Shown here one piece after another: positions 8,732 through 16,957 of a stretch of DNA of 64,000 nt; position 1 is the first letter of the stretch; every line of letters begins with the position of its first letter. The translations under genes were made by a program, and so were the position numbers. Source of the DNA: VXRJ01 sp965246995 (GTDB lineage: Bacteria > Acidobacteriota > Vicinamibacteria > Vicinamibacterales > UBA8438); NCBI GenBank assembly GCA_965246995.1, contig OZ252008.1, forward strand, positions 2,790,001 through 2,854,000, given 5' to 3'. The notes beneath the pieces were generated by a model that had not been told where the DNA came from, searched no databases, and worked only from the letters and a program-made list of their open reading frames with translations.

Positions 8732-11032
8732 GTGTCCCGGCTGAAGCCACGTCGACGGCACGTGGCCCTCGTCGCGACGTTCGCCATCGTCGCCCTTCTG
8801 GGTGTGGCGACCGGTGTTCTGCTCGCCTACTCGCCCGATCTCCCCGAAATCGAGGCGCTCGACGATTACGCACCCGGGACGATCACCCGCGTTCACGCCC
8901 GGAACGGGGAGCTCATTGGCGAGTTCGCCACTCAGCGCCGGGTGATCATCGGGTACGACGACATTCCGGACGTGCTCCGTAACGCCATCGTCGCGGCAGA
9001 GGATGGTGAGTTCTTCGAGCATATCGGCGTCAACATCCCCCGCATCCTGATCACCCTGGTCAACAACATACTGTCTGGCGACCTCCGCGCGGCGGGGGCG
9101 AGCACGCTGACAATGCAGCTCGCCAGGCACATCACGATCGGCGGTGACCAGCTCGGCCTCGAGAAGACGCTGCAGCGGAAGCTGCGCGAGGCGTACTACA
9201 CGTTCCACCTCGAGAAGCGCTACACGAAGCGCGAGATCCTCGCGCTCTACGCCAACCAGATGTTCCTTGGCACCGCGACGCGCGCGGCCGATGGTGTCGA
9301 GGCGGCGTCGCAGCTCTACTTCGGGAAGTCGGCGCACGACCTCGAGCTGGGTGAGGCGGCGATGATCGCCGGGCTCTTCCAGTTGCCCGCACGGTGGAGC
9401 CCGCTCGTGAACATGGAAGCGGCGACCCGCCGACGCAACTATGCCCTTCGCCGGATGGCCGACGAAGGCTATGTCACGACGGACGAGGCCGAAGCGGCAA
9501 TGGCGAAGCCAATCGTCCTGGCGCCGCGAAGGCAGCGGGCCAACACGATAGCGCCGTACTTCCTCGAGGAGGTTCGCCAACACCTGGAAAGCAACTACGG
9601 CGCGACTGACCTCTACGAGGCTGGTCTCGTTGTCCGCACCACGATGGACCTCGAGCTGCAGCGCGCCGCCAATCTAGCCGTCTCAGTGGGGTTGCGCGCG
9701 CTCGACAAGCGGCACGGCTACCGTGGACCGCGACGCAATGTCCTGGAAGGGACGGACGCCACCGAGTCGGTCGACGCGTTCACACATCCACGCTGGCTCT
9801 ATCCGATAGCAACCGGCGATCTGGTGCCGGCGGTGGTGACCGGCACGACGGCCGACACGGTTGAGGTTCGGGTCGGGCCGCATGCACTTGCAATCGATCA
9901 GGACGGCTTCGCCTGGACCCGACGTGACGCGCCCGCCGACGTGGCGGTTCCGGGGGACCTGGTGGACGTCGTCCTGACCGAGCTGCCAGCCGAGGCAGGC
10001 AGCGTCGGCACGGCGACACTGGATCAGGAACCGGAAGTGGAAGGCGCGCTGCTCGCGATCGACAACCGCACCGGGCACATTCTTGCCATGGTAGGCGGCT
10101 ACGACTTCCAGCGAAGCAGGTTCAACCGCGCGACGCAGGCGGCACGGCAGGTCGGATCACTCTTCAAGGCAATCCTGTACGCCGCCGCGATCGATCAGGG
10201 CTGGACCGCGTCGAGCATCGTGATGGATGAGAAGGTCAGCTTCGAAGTCGGGCCGGGTCAGCCGCTCTACGAACCGAGCAACTACGACAACGAGTACGAA
10301 GGCCCCATCACGATCCGCCACGCCCTGGAAGATTCACGCAATATCCCGGCCGTCTGGCTGATGAATGAGGTCGGACCGGAAACCGTGGTCGACTTCGCCC
10401 GGCGCGTCGGCTTCAGCTCACCTATCCCGCCGTTCCTCTCGGTCGCGCTCGGATCCGCCGAAGCCACGTTGCTCGAGGTAACGAGCGCCTATTCCGTCTT
10501 CCCGAACGCCGGCCGCCGGATGTTGCCGTTCCTGGTGCAACGGGTAGTGGACCGCGAGGGGAATCTACTGGAGGAGAACCGGCCGCAGTCGCGCGATGCC
10601 CTGCGCGAGGACACCGCATTCGTCATTGCCAACCTGATGCAGGGGGTCGTGCAGCGAGGTACTGGCCGGCGCGCAGCGTTTGCGCTCGACTGGCCACTCG
10701 GTGGAAAGACCGGCACAGTGGACGAGTACACCGATGCCTGGTTCGTCGGCTTCGATCCCGACATCACGCTCGGCGTCTGGGTCGGCTACGACGAGAAACG
10801 ATCACTGGGAGACCGCGAGCAGGCTTCCGCCGTGGCATTGCCGATCTGGATCGACTTCATGGAGGCGTACGTCGCACAGCAGGAAACACGACCTGCCTTC
10901 GTCCCGCCAGAGAACATCGTCTTCCACTCGGTGATGCCCGACACCGGCGAGATCGCCCCGCCGTGGGAGCGGGGCGCCATTCAGGAAGCGTTCATCGCTG
11001 GAACCGAACCCGGCGCCGCCATCCGGCACTAG
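8732..11032 (+). CDS. Class A penicillin-binding protein (PBP1a-like, bifunctional)
   Basis: The 766-residue protein has an N-terminal membrane segment (about residues 12-32), a family 51 glycosyltransferase domain (EDGEFFEHIGVN and GASTLTMQLARH, about residues 88-140) and a transpeptidase domain with SxxK at Ser476-Lys479 (VGSLFK), an SRN motif and KTGT near residue 659. It polymerises and crosslinks peptidoglycan outside the inner membrane. The start is a GTG; only a weak GAGG lies next to it, but no other early start fits the membrane segment. The stop TAG lies within the CTAG where an IS1380 element inserted, so the coding region is intact. Confidence 0.9.
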   Translation: MSRLKPRRRHVALVATFAIVALLGVATGVLLAYSPDLPEIEALDDYAPGTITRVHARNGELIGEFATQRRVIIGYDDIPDVLRNAIVAAEDGEFFEHIGVNIPRILITLVNNILSGDLRAAGASTLTMQLARHITIGGDQLGLEKTLQRKLREAYYTFHLEKRYTKREILALYANQMFLGTATRAADGVEAASQLYFGKSAHDLELGEAAMIAGLFQLPARWSPLVNMEAATRRRNYALRRMADEGYVTTDEAEAAMAKPIVLAPRRQRANTIAPYFLEEVRQHLESNYGATDLYEAGLVVRTTMDLELQRAANLAVSVGLRALDKRHGYRGPRRNVLEGTDATESVDAFTHPRWLYPIATGDLVPAVVTGTTADTVEVRVGPHALAIDQDGFAWTRRDAPADVAVPGDLVDVVLTELPAEAGSVGTATLDQEPEVEGALLAIDNRTGHILAMVGGYDFQRSRFNRATQAARQVGSLFKAILYAAAIDQGWTASSIVMDEKVSFEVGPGQPLYEPSNYDNEYEGPITIRHALEDSRNIPAVWLMNEVGPETVVDFARRVGFSSPIPPFLSVALGSAEATLLEVTSAYSVFPNAGRRMLPFLVQRVVDREGNLLEENRPQSRDALREDTAFVIANLMQGVVQRGTGRRAAFALDWPLGGKTGTVDEYTDAWFVGFDPDITLGVWVGYDEKRSLGDREQASAVALPIWIDFMEAYVAQQETRPAFVPPENIVFHSVMPDTGEIAPPWERGAIQEAFIAGTEPGAAIRH

Positions 11033-11230
11033 CCCGGATTTCTCACAGCTCCCGGAGATCGGGCATGAGGCGGCGCGTCTGGGGTTCTGGACGGCCAGAT
11101 CGGACGCCAGCGGTGGTCTGGACGCGGGCGACGACGTGCGCGTGGCACCGAATCGGCCGGGTAGGCACACCACACCCGACGGACCCGTGCCCCCTGCGGT
11201 CGTGAACGTATGCCGCCGCCTGGCCAATCG

Positions 11231-12646
11231 TCAGGCCGGGCCGGGCGGTGCGCGCAAACGCTGAGCGGCCGTGATGAACAGATCGGCGTCGGGCGCCAGC
11301 TCGGACAGCGCCACGCAGATGCGGCGCACGGTGACGCGGACGTGGGCGCCGATCTTGAGCAGCCGCAGCCGTAGCGTGTCGCATTGGGCGCGGGCGAGCC
11401 GGGTGCCCGCCAGCCCCCGGTCGCGGAGGTGCTGGAGCAGGACGTAGGCCAGCGTGGCCCAATACAGGCGCAGTTGGTTGGCGCGCAGCGTCGCACTGCT
11501 CGTCCGGTCCGCGAACAGCGCCAGTTGCTGTTCCTTGATGCGGTTCTCCATGTCCCCGCGGGCGCAATAGAAATCCTCATACAGCGCCTGCGCCGCCAGG
11601 GTGTCCGGCCGCAGCGATGTCACCACGAAGCGTGGATTGGCGCCCGCGGGCAGATGCTCGGCCTTGCCGACCACCCGGCGCTCCCGGCTCCAGCTCTCGC
11701 GCGTGCGATAGCGGAAGTCCGCAAACACCCGCGCGGCGGTCCCGGTTTCCTCGCACTGCGCCTGGGCCTGCGCCAGTTCGGGCGCGATGTGTTCCTTCAA
11801 CCGAGCGTTCTTCGCCAAGCCGATGACGTAATCCACCGCATGCTCTTCGCACCAGTTCAGCAGCTCGTCTCGGCAGAACCCCGAGTCTCCCCGCACCAGG
11901 ATGGAGACCGACGGCCACGCCTGCCGCACCTGCCCCACAATCCGCGCCAACTCGTCCACCACCCCGGCCGCCCCGTCGATGTTCGAGGGCCGCAACCGCG
12001 CGCAGAGCACCTGCGCCCCGCAGAAGATATACAGAGGCAGATAGCAGTAGTGCCGGTAATACCCGTGGAAGAACCGCCCTTCCTGCTGGCCGTGCAGCGG
12101 GTCGTCCGTCGCATCGACATCCAGCACGATGCGCGCCGGCGGCGTCGGGTGCGACTCGATGAACACGTCCACCAGCAGGGCGTCGAGCGCCGCCTCGTCA
12201 TAGGTCACCTTCTTGTACCGGTCAGCCTCGGCGTCCTTCGACCCGACCAGTTCCAGCCGGTTCAGCGTGCTCTTCCCCGCCAGCGCGGCCCCGCGGTCCG
12301 CCGGCCGCACCCGGTTCTCGCCCGTCGGGTCCGCCTTGCCCACCGCGGCCGCCACCAGCGGGTCGCGCCGCAGGGTGTCATGGTCGTTCAGATCTTCGTA
12401 GCCCAACGCGACGGCCATCACACGCTGGGTCACCAAGTCCTCGACCGTGTGCTCGATCAAGCTCGGATCCCGGTAGTCCTGGAAGCACTCCGCCGCGCGC
12501 CGGCACACGCCGGTGCACTTCTCAACCGCCCGCAGCAGCAATGCCCCGGCGTTGGACGTGATCGTTCCGCCATCGAAGCTGGCGACCAGACGGCGACGAC
12601 CGACCCGAGGAAACTCAAGCTGGGTTGGCGTACAATGTGTCGACAA
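11231..12646 (-). CDS. IS1380-family transposase
   Basis: The 471-residue DDE transposase shows the expected order of acidic residues: Asp in VLDVDATDDPLHG (about residue 170), Asp in LVRGDSGFCRDELL (about residue 245) and Glu in ARGDMENRIKEQQL (about residue 365). The N-terminus FDGGTITSNAGALLLR is typical of the family. The start is a TTG at 12646 preceded by GGAGG seven bases upstream. Start codon and part of the ribosome binding site are one arm of a 13-bp inverted repeat (12643-12718), which may limit translation of read-through messages. The gene looks intact. Confidence 0.93.
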   Translation of the reverse strand: MSTHCTPTQLEFPRVGRRRLVASFDGGTITSNAGALLLRAVEKCTGVCRRAAECFQDYRDPSLIEHTVEDLVTQRVMAVALGYEDLNDHDTLRRDPLVAAAVGKADPTGENRVRPADRGAALAGKSTLNRLELVGSKDAEADRYKKVTYDEAALDALLVDVFIESHPTPPARIVLDVDATDDPLHGQQEGRFFHGYYRHYCYLPLYIFCGAQVLCARLRPSNIDGAAGVVDELARIVGQVRQAWPSVSILVRGDSGFCRDELLNWCEEHAVDYVIGLAKNARLKEHIAPELAQAQAQCEETGTAARVFADFRYRTRESWSRERRVVGKAEHLPAGANPRFVVTSLRPDTLAAQALYEDFYCARGDMENRIKEQQLALFADRTSSATLRANQLRLYWATLAYVLLQHLRDRGLAGTRLARAQCDTLRLRLLKIGAHVRVTVRRICVALSELAPDADLFITAAQRLRAPPGPA

Positions 12647-12718
12647 GAGGCTGCCTCCGTGTGTGGCTTGAAGTTATTGTGATAACAACACTTTACGCCA
12701 TCACGGGCAGCCTCTTGT
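12643..12718 (-). promoter_or_regulatory. Inverted repeat that can hide the transposase start
   Basis: The arms ACAAGAGGCTGCC (12643-12655) and GGCAGCCTCTTGT (12706-12718) are perfect complements, 50 bases apart. In RNA of the minus strand the downstream arm contains the TTG start and the last two bases of the GGAGG site. A small palindrome GTTAT-TGTG-ATAAC lies in the loop. A message starting outside the element would contain both arms. Confidence 0.5.
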
Positions 12719-12741
12719 TCACCTCCGGTGAGAAATCCGGG

Positions 12742-12816
12742 CTAGCAGCCCGTCGCGAAACCTCTGCTGCATTCAACCGGCGATGCATCTCGCCTGAACG
12801 GCGTTGCTGCTGCTAG
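12742..12816. repeat. Short copy of the CTAG-ended inverted-repeat element
   Basis: These 75 bases begin CTAGCAGCCCGTCGCGAAAC and end GCTGCTAG. The first 65 or so align closely with the left third of the longer elements at 21955-22156 and 48803-48986, including the shared block GATGCATC and CGCCTGAACGGCGTTGCT. The right CTAG contains the prfB stop codon on the minus strand. The left CTAG is the target duplication of the IS1380 element. Confidence 0.8.
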
Positions 12817-13917
12817 GACGATGCCTTCTGCATCAGATACGTCTTGATGAACGGATCCAGATCCCCATCCAGCACCTTGTCCACGTTCCCTTCTTCCAGT
12901 TTCGTCCGATGGTCCTTCACCATCCGGTACGGCTGCAGGACATAGCTCCGAATCTGGCTCCCGAACGCAATCTCCTTCTTCTCGCCACCGAGCCTGTCCA
13001 GGCGATCCTTCTGTTCCTGCAGCCGCAAGTCGTACAACCGCGACCGCAGCACGGACATAGCGGCGTCGCGGTTACGATGCTGTGACCGCTCGTTCTGACA
13101 CGACACGACGACGCCGGTCGGCAGGTGGGTGATCCGGACCGCCGAGTCGGTGACATTGACATGCTGCCCGCCTGCACCGCTCGAGCGGTAGGTGTCAATC
13201 CGGAGATCTCCTTCGTCGATGTCCACCTCGACATCTTCCGGCAGCTCCGGCCATACGAGTACCGATGCAAAGGACGTGTGGCGCCGCGACGCCTGATCGA
13301 ACGGCGAGATCCGGACCAGGCGATGAACACCCGCTTCAGCCAGGAGCAACCCGTAGGCGTAGTCTCCCTTGACGGTGATCGTGGCGCTCTTGAGGCCTGC
13401 CTCGTCCCCCGCCGACGCCTCGATTACGTCGCGAGTGAAGCCGCGTCGCTCCGCCCAGCGGAGGTACATGCGCAGCAACATCTCGGTCCAGTCCTGCGAA
13501 TCGACACCACCGGCGCCTGGCTGGAACGAGACGATCGCGTTGCGGTGGTCATGCTTACCGCCAAGCATCTTCCGGATTTCGCTCGCTTCGACTTCTGCAG
13601 CGAGTTCGTCGAGACCGCCGTCCAGATCGGCGGTGACATCTTCCCCTTGCTCCGCCCATTCCACCAGGACGGCGAGATCGCCGGCACGGGTGCTCAGCGA
13701 CTCGGCAAGGTCGGTGTCTTCCTGCAGCCGCCGGCGACGTTGCAGGACTTGTTGCGCTGCCGCCTGGTCGTTCCAGAAATCGGCTGCGCCCGCCTTTCGC
13801 TCGAGTATCGCGATTTCATCCGCAATGCCGGCCGGGTCAAAGATAACTCCGGAGGTCAGCCGCCCGCTTGACGAGGTTCTGGTAACGGCGAATCTGTTCT
13901 TCCAGCGTAATGGCCAC
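12813..13917 (-). CDS. prfB: Peptide chain release factor 2, with programmed +1 frameshift
   Basis: RF2 recognises UGA and UAA and releases the finished peptide. The main frame contains SGAGGQHVN with the catalytic GGQ and a C-terminal domain. The N-terminus is in another frame: from a GTG at 13917, preceded by AAGGAG, 26 codons (ending ADLRSYL) run to an in-frame TGA at 13839-13837. Skipping one T in CTT TGA C continues as DPAGIADE and gives 367 residues, the normal RF2 length. The C-terminal frame alone from 13664 would lack about 84 residues. A TTG at 13920 is an alternative start. The stop lies in a CTAG repeat end. Confidence 0.93.
13836..13853 (-). promoter_or_regulatory. prfB programmed frameshift site
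   Basis: The minus strand reads CTCCGGAGTTATCTTTGAC, where CTT TGA C is the conserved RF2 shift site and GGAG a few bases upstream resembles the internal Shine-Dalgarno stimulator. Low RF2 would slow termination at TGA and favour the shift, giving autoregulation as known in other bacteria. Confidence 0.93.
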
Positions 13918-14015
13918 CAATAGTCTCCTTGTGACGTGATCGTACTTGCGACGGCGACTGCCGCGCCACTGTTCAGATGCTGCCAGGAGGCACTCGGCCC
14001 CGTCGGCAGACGGTT

Positions 14016-15533
14016 CTACCCGCCACGCCGGCGCCAGCCCAACGCCAGCGCCGCAACTATCGCCAGGACGTACGCGGGCAGATCCCCTATCCGTCCGTAG
14101 ATCGTCAGGCCATCGAGCAGTCTCACTTCCCCCGCCAGCACCGCGGGCTCGAACAAGGCCGAGCGGACCAGGACACGGCCGTACGGATCGACGATGCCGC
14201 TGATCCCCGTATTCGCCGCTCGAACCAGAAAGCGTCCCTGTTCGATTGCCCGCATGGACGCCTGCTGAAAATGCTGATGCGGAGCGGCCGACCGCCCGTA
14301 CCACGCATCGTTCGTCACGGTCGTGAGCAGGCGGCTTCCGGCGAGCACCATCTCGCGCACCAGAGCCGGATAAATGATCTCGTAGCAGATAGCTGTGCTG
14401 ACCAGCTGTCCGCCTACCGGAAGCACTGTCGCGTCAGTGCCCGGCGTAAACGCGCCGACTGTCTCAACCAGGGGTGAGATGAAGAAGAGTACGTCTCGCA
14501 ACGGTACGTACTCGCCGAACGGAACCAGGTGTTGCTTGCGGTAGATCGCAACGGTTTCGCCTGCGCTGTCCAGCAGGTATGCCGCGTTGTAGTAGCGCGC
14601 TCCGTCAGGTTGGTCCGCCGACTCCTCGGTCGTCCCCACCAGCAGATGCACGCCGCCGCGTCGCGCCGCCGCACGGATCTCCGCCGCGCGGGGATCGCGG
14701 TCCAACGGGTACGGCGTCGCGGATTCCGGCCAGACAACAAGCGCGGCGCCACGCTCCACTGCCTCTCGTGTCTGATCGAGATACGTGTCTATGACCGCAT
14801 TCACACTCCGCGGATCCCACTTGTCTTCCTGCGCGATGTTGCCCTGGAGCGCGGCAACGCGAAGAGGGACACCCGTCGTCAGCAGCGCATCGTCACCAAG
14901 ACGCCACGCACCGAGCCCGACCGCGGCTAGCCATATCAAGACAGTTGCCGCAACGGGAGCGATACGCGATCGAGCACCAGCGACCAGGAGGTACCCCACT
15001 GCCGCGTTGAGTAGCAGCACCAGCCCGGAAACTCCGAGAACGCCAACGACGCTCGCGCTCTGGGCCACCGCGAGCACGCCCACCTGGCTGTAACCCACCA
15101 GTGCCCACGGAAAGCCGGTGAAGAGGTACATCCGGCCCAGTTCGGTTGTCACCCAGACGGCAGGAGCCAGGAAGAGCGCGAGCGGCCCGTACCGTCCGAC
15201 GAGATCCGCCATCGCCGCTGCAAACAGCGCTGGAAACAGGGCGAGATACAAGACGAGGAGCGCATGCACCCCCCAGGCGGCGGGCAGTGAGAGCCCCCCG
15301 AAGTCGACCATCACGGGTGGAATCCAGTACAGCGTGCCCGCGAAGTGGACAAGACCGGTCAGGAGCCCCAGGCGTAGTGCGCGCCAGGGAGACACGCACG
15401 TGACCACGGAGAGCAGGGGCACCAAGGCCACCCATGCCACCGTCCCGTGACCGAGATGCGGGAAGCTGAAAACCAGCAGCAGGCCAGAGAATGCAGCTAG
15501 CAGGGCGCGCGCGGACGGAACACCGATCGGCAC
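14016..15533 (-). CDS. lnt: Apolipoprotein N-acyltransferase
   Basis: The 505-residue inner-membrane enzyme adds the third acyl chain to lipoproteins. Hydrophobic segments fill residues 1-200; a nitrilase-like domain follows with VVWPESATPYP (catalytic Glu), KQHLVPFGEYVPLRD (Lys) and ICYEIIYP (catalytic Cys), then NDAWYGRSAAPHQH. All three catalytic residues are present. The start is GTG. It lies downstream of a SPOR-domain gene and 98 bases upstream of prfB on the same strand. Confidence 0.93.
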   Translation of the reverse strand: MPIGVPSARALLAAFSGLLLVFSFPHLGHGTVAWVALVPLLSVVTCVSPWRALRLGLLTGLVHFAGTLYWIPPVMVDFGGLSLPAAWGVHALLVLYLALFPALFAAAMADLVGRYGPLALFLAPAVWVTTELGRMYLFTGFPWALVGYSQVGVLAVAQSASVVGVLGVSGLVLLLNAAVGYLLVAGARSRIAPVAATVLIWLAAVGLGAWRLGDDALLTTGVPLRVAALQGNIAQEDKWDPRSVNAVIDTYLDQTREAVERGAALVVWPESATPYPLDRDPRAAEIRAAARRGGVHLLVGTTEESADQPDGARYYNAAYLLDSAGETVAIYRKQHLVPFGEYVPLRDVLFFISPLVETVGAFTPGTDATVLPVGGQLVSTAICYEIIYPALVREMVLAGSRLLTTVTNDAWYGRSAAPHQHFQQASMRAIEQGRFLVRAANTGISGIVDPYGRVLVRSALFEPAVLAGEVRLLDGLTIYGRIGDLPAYVLAIVAALALGWRRRGG

Positions 15534-15536
15534 GGA

Positions 15537-16154
15537 CTACCGCGTGAACCAGGGATTGAACGCGTCCTCGCGCTCGAGGCGCTCCAGCGCCCGCTCCGCC
15601 TCCAGCCGGCTGCCGTACGGTCCAACACGTACGCTGAAAGTCGTAATCGGGGCGCCATCGAACGGACTCGCGACAAACGCCGCATAGCCCTTCTCCGCCA
15701 GTCGCGCCGCCAGCAGCTCTGCTGCGCTCCGATCGCGCAGCGCCGAAACCTGCAGCGTGTAGCCGCTATCCCTGGCTGGTGTGATGATGGGCAGCGTCGG
15801 TTCCGGACCATCCGCTGGCAAGACGGTTGCGTCCGATACGGCCGGTACAGAACCAAACCGGTCACTCTCAGACGCCGTGGCGCCGTCGAGACGCGTGTAG
15901 TACGTCAGGTTTGCGTCGGCCAACGCCGAAGTGGCCGGTTCGCTGCGCGGCGTGCTGATCACGGCCGGTGGTTCGTTGGTGTGGAGAGCCACGACGTTAG
16001 CCGTCTCGCCGTTCAGCACCTGCGCAAGCGGTACTCCGCGGCCGACCAGCACTCCGCAAAGGAAGATCACGACTCCCATGACGGCAGCAGCCACGAAGAG
16101 GAAGACCACCTGCTTCGGCGTGAACCGAACCTGCGCGCGCGTGTCCGTTCTCAC
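15537..16154 (-). CDS. SPOR-domain membrane protein
   Basis: The 205-residue protein has a cytoplasmic basic N-terminus, one transmembrane helix (about residues 17-40), a Pro/Ala/Thr-rich linker, and a C-terminal SPOR domain from about residue 130 (SGYTLQVSALRDRSAAELLA, then FSVRVGPYGSRLEAERAL). SPOR domains bind denuded glycan at the septum, so a role in division or wall remodelling is likely. GTG start overlapping the upstream slipin stop by four bases (GTGA). It sits between slipin and lnt in an envelope-related unit. Confidence 0.85.
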   Translation of the reverse strand: MRTDTRAQVRFTPKQVVFLFVAAAVMGVVIFLCGVLVGRGVPLAQVLNGETANVVALHTNEPPAVISTPRSEPATSALADANLTYYTRLDGATASESDRFGSVPAVSDATVLPADGPEPTLPIITPARDSGYTLQVSALRDRSAAELLAARLAEKGYAAFVASPFDGAPITTFSVRVGPYGSRLEAERALERLEREDAFNPWFTR

Positions 16155-16957
16155 TCGGGCTTGTCCGCACCGCCGCCGGCTGACGTCTTGGCGCCGCTAT
16201 TCGCGCCGCCCAATGCGCCACCCAGAATGCCCATCAGGTCAATCGGCATGGGAAAGACGATCGTCGAGTTCTTCTCACCTGCGATTTCGGTCAGCGTCTG
16301 CATGTAGCGAAGCACCGGTGCGAGTGGCTGGGTCGACATCACTTCCGCGGCTTGCGTCAGCTTCTCGGATGCGGTGTATTCGCCAGCCGCATGGATGATT
16401 TTCGCCCGCTTCTCGCGTTCCGCCTCTGCCTGACGCGCCATGGCCCGCTGCATGTCGACCGGCAGGTCAACATGCTTCACTTCGACCGACGACACCTTCA
16501 CACCCCAGGGATCGGTATGCGTGTCCAGAATCTGCTGCAATTGCTGATTGAGGGATTCCCGCTCCGAGAGCAGCCCGTCGAGTTCCACCTGACCCAGCAC
16601 GCTACGCAACGTCGTCTGCGCAAGCTGGGAAGTCGCGTAGTGGAAATTCTCCACCTCCACCACGGAGCGCAGCGGGTCCATGACGCGGAAATAGATCACC
16701 GCGTTCACCTTCACCGAGACGTTGTCCTTCGTGATGACGTCCTGCGGCGGCACGTCCATGACGATGGTCCGGAGGCTGACGCGGACCATCCGATCGATCG
16801 GCGCAAGAACCAGGATGACGCCGGGCCCCTTCGGCTTGGCATACAGCTTGCCGAGCCGGAAGATGACCGCCCGCTCGTACTCGTTCAGGATCTTGATCGA
16901 GTTGGCCAGGTACAGGAGGACGACAACGAGAAAGATCAGTTCCGGTGCGATGTTCAT
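16151..16957 (-). CDS. SPFH/stomatin-like protein (slipin)
   Basis: The 268-residue protein starts with one membrane helix (residues 5-20) and continues with a Band 7 domain (ILNEYERAVIFRLGKLYAKP, RTIVMDVPPQDVITKDNV, AVIYFRVMDP) and a coiled coil rich in Ala, Glu and Arg (about residues 185-215). Slipins form membrane microdomain scaffolds and are nearly always encoded beside NfeD, as here, with a four-base overlap (ATGA). Its partner is therefore the NfeD protein at 16954-18432. Confidence 0.92.
   Translation of the reverse strand: MNIAPELIFLVVVLLYLANSIKILNEYERAVIFRLGKLYAKPKGPGVILVLAPIDRMVRVSLRTIVMDVPPQDVITKDNVSVKVNAVIYFRVMDPLRSVVEVENFHYATSQLAQTTLRSVLGQVELDGLLSERESLNQQLQQILDTHTDPWGVKVSSVEVKHVDLPVDMQRAMARQAEAEREKRAKIIHAAGEYTASEKLTQAAEVMSTQPLAPVLRYMQTLTEIAGEKNSTIVFPMPIDLMGILGGALGGANSGAKTSAGGGADKPE

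Larger units (their letters stand above)
11033..12741 (-). mobile_element. IS1380-family insertion sequence, complete
   Basis: The 1709-bp element has perfect 13-bp terminal inverted repeats, CCCGGATTTCTCA at 11033-11045 and its complement at 12729-12741, flanked by the 4-bp direct repeat CTAG (11029-11032 and 12742-12745). It carries one transposase on the minus strand and about 185 bases of non-coding sequence between the transposase stop and the left end. Ends, duplication length and transposase all fit IS1380. The left CTAG contains the stop codon of the penicillin-binding protein gene; the right CTAG is the end of a small repeat. Confidence 0.95.

Noticed and set aside
11043..11580. Extra open frames between the IS1380 left end and the transposase
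   Set aside because: They overlap the transposase in other frames and have no recognisable content; the element needs only one gene.
11384..12682. 432-codon open frame opposite the IS1380 transposase
   Set aside because: Antisense shadow; composition is Arg/Val/Pro-rich and no ribosome binding site fits.
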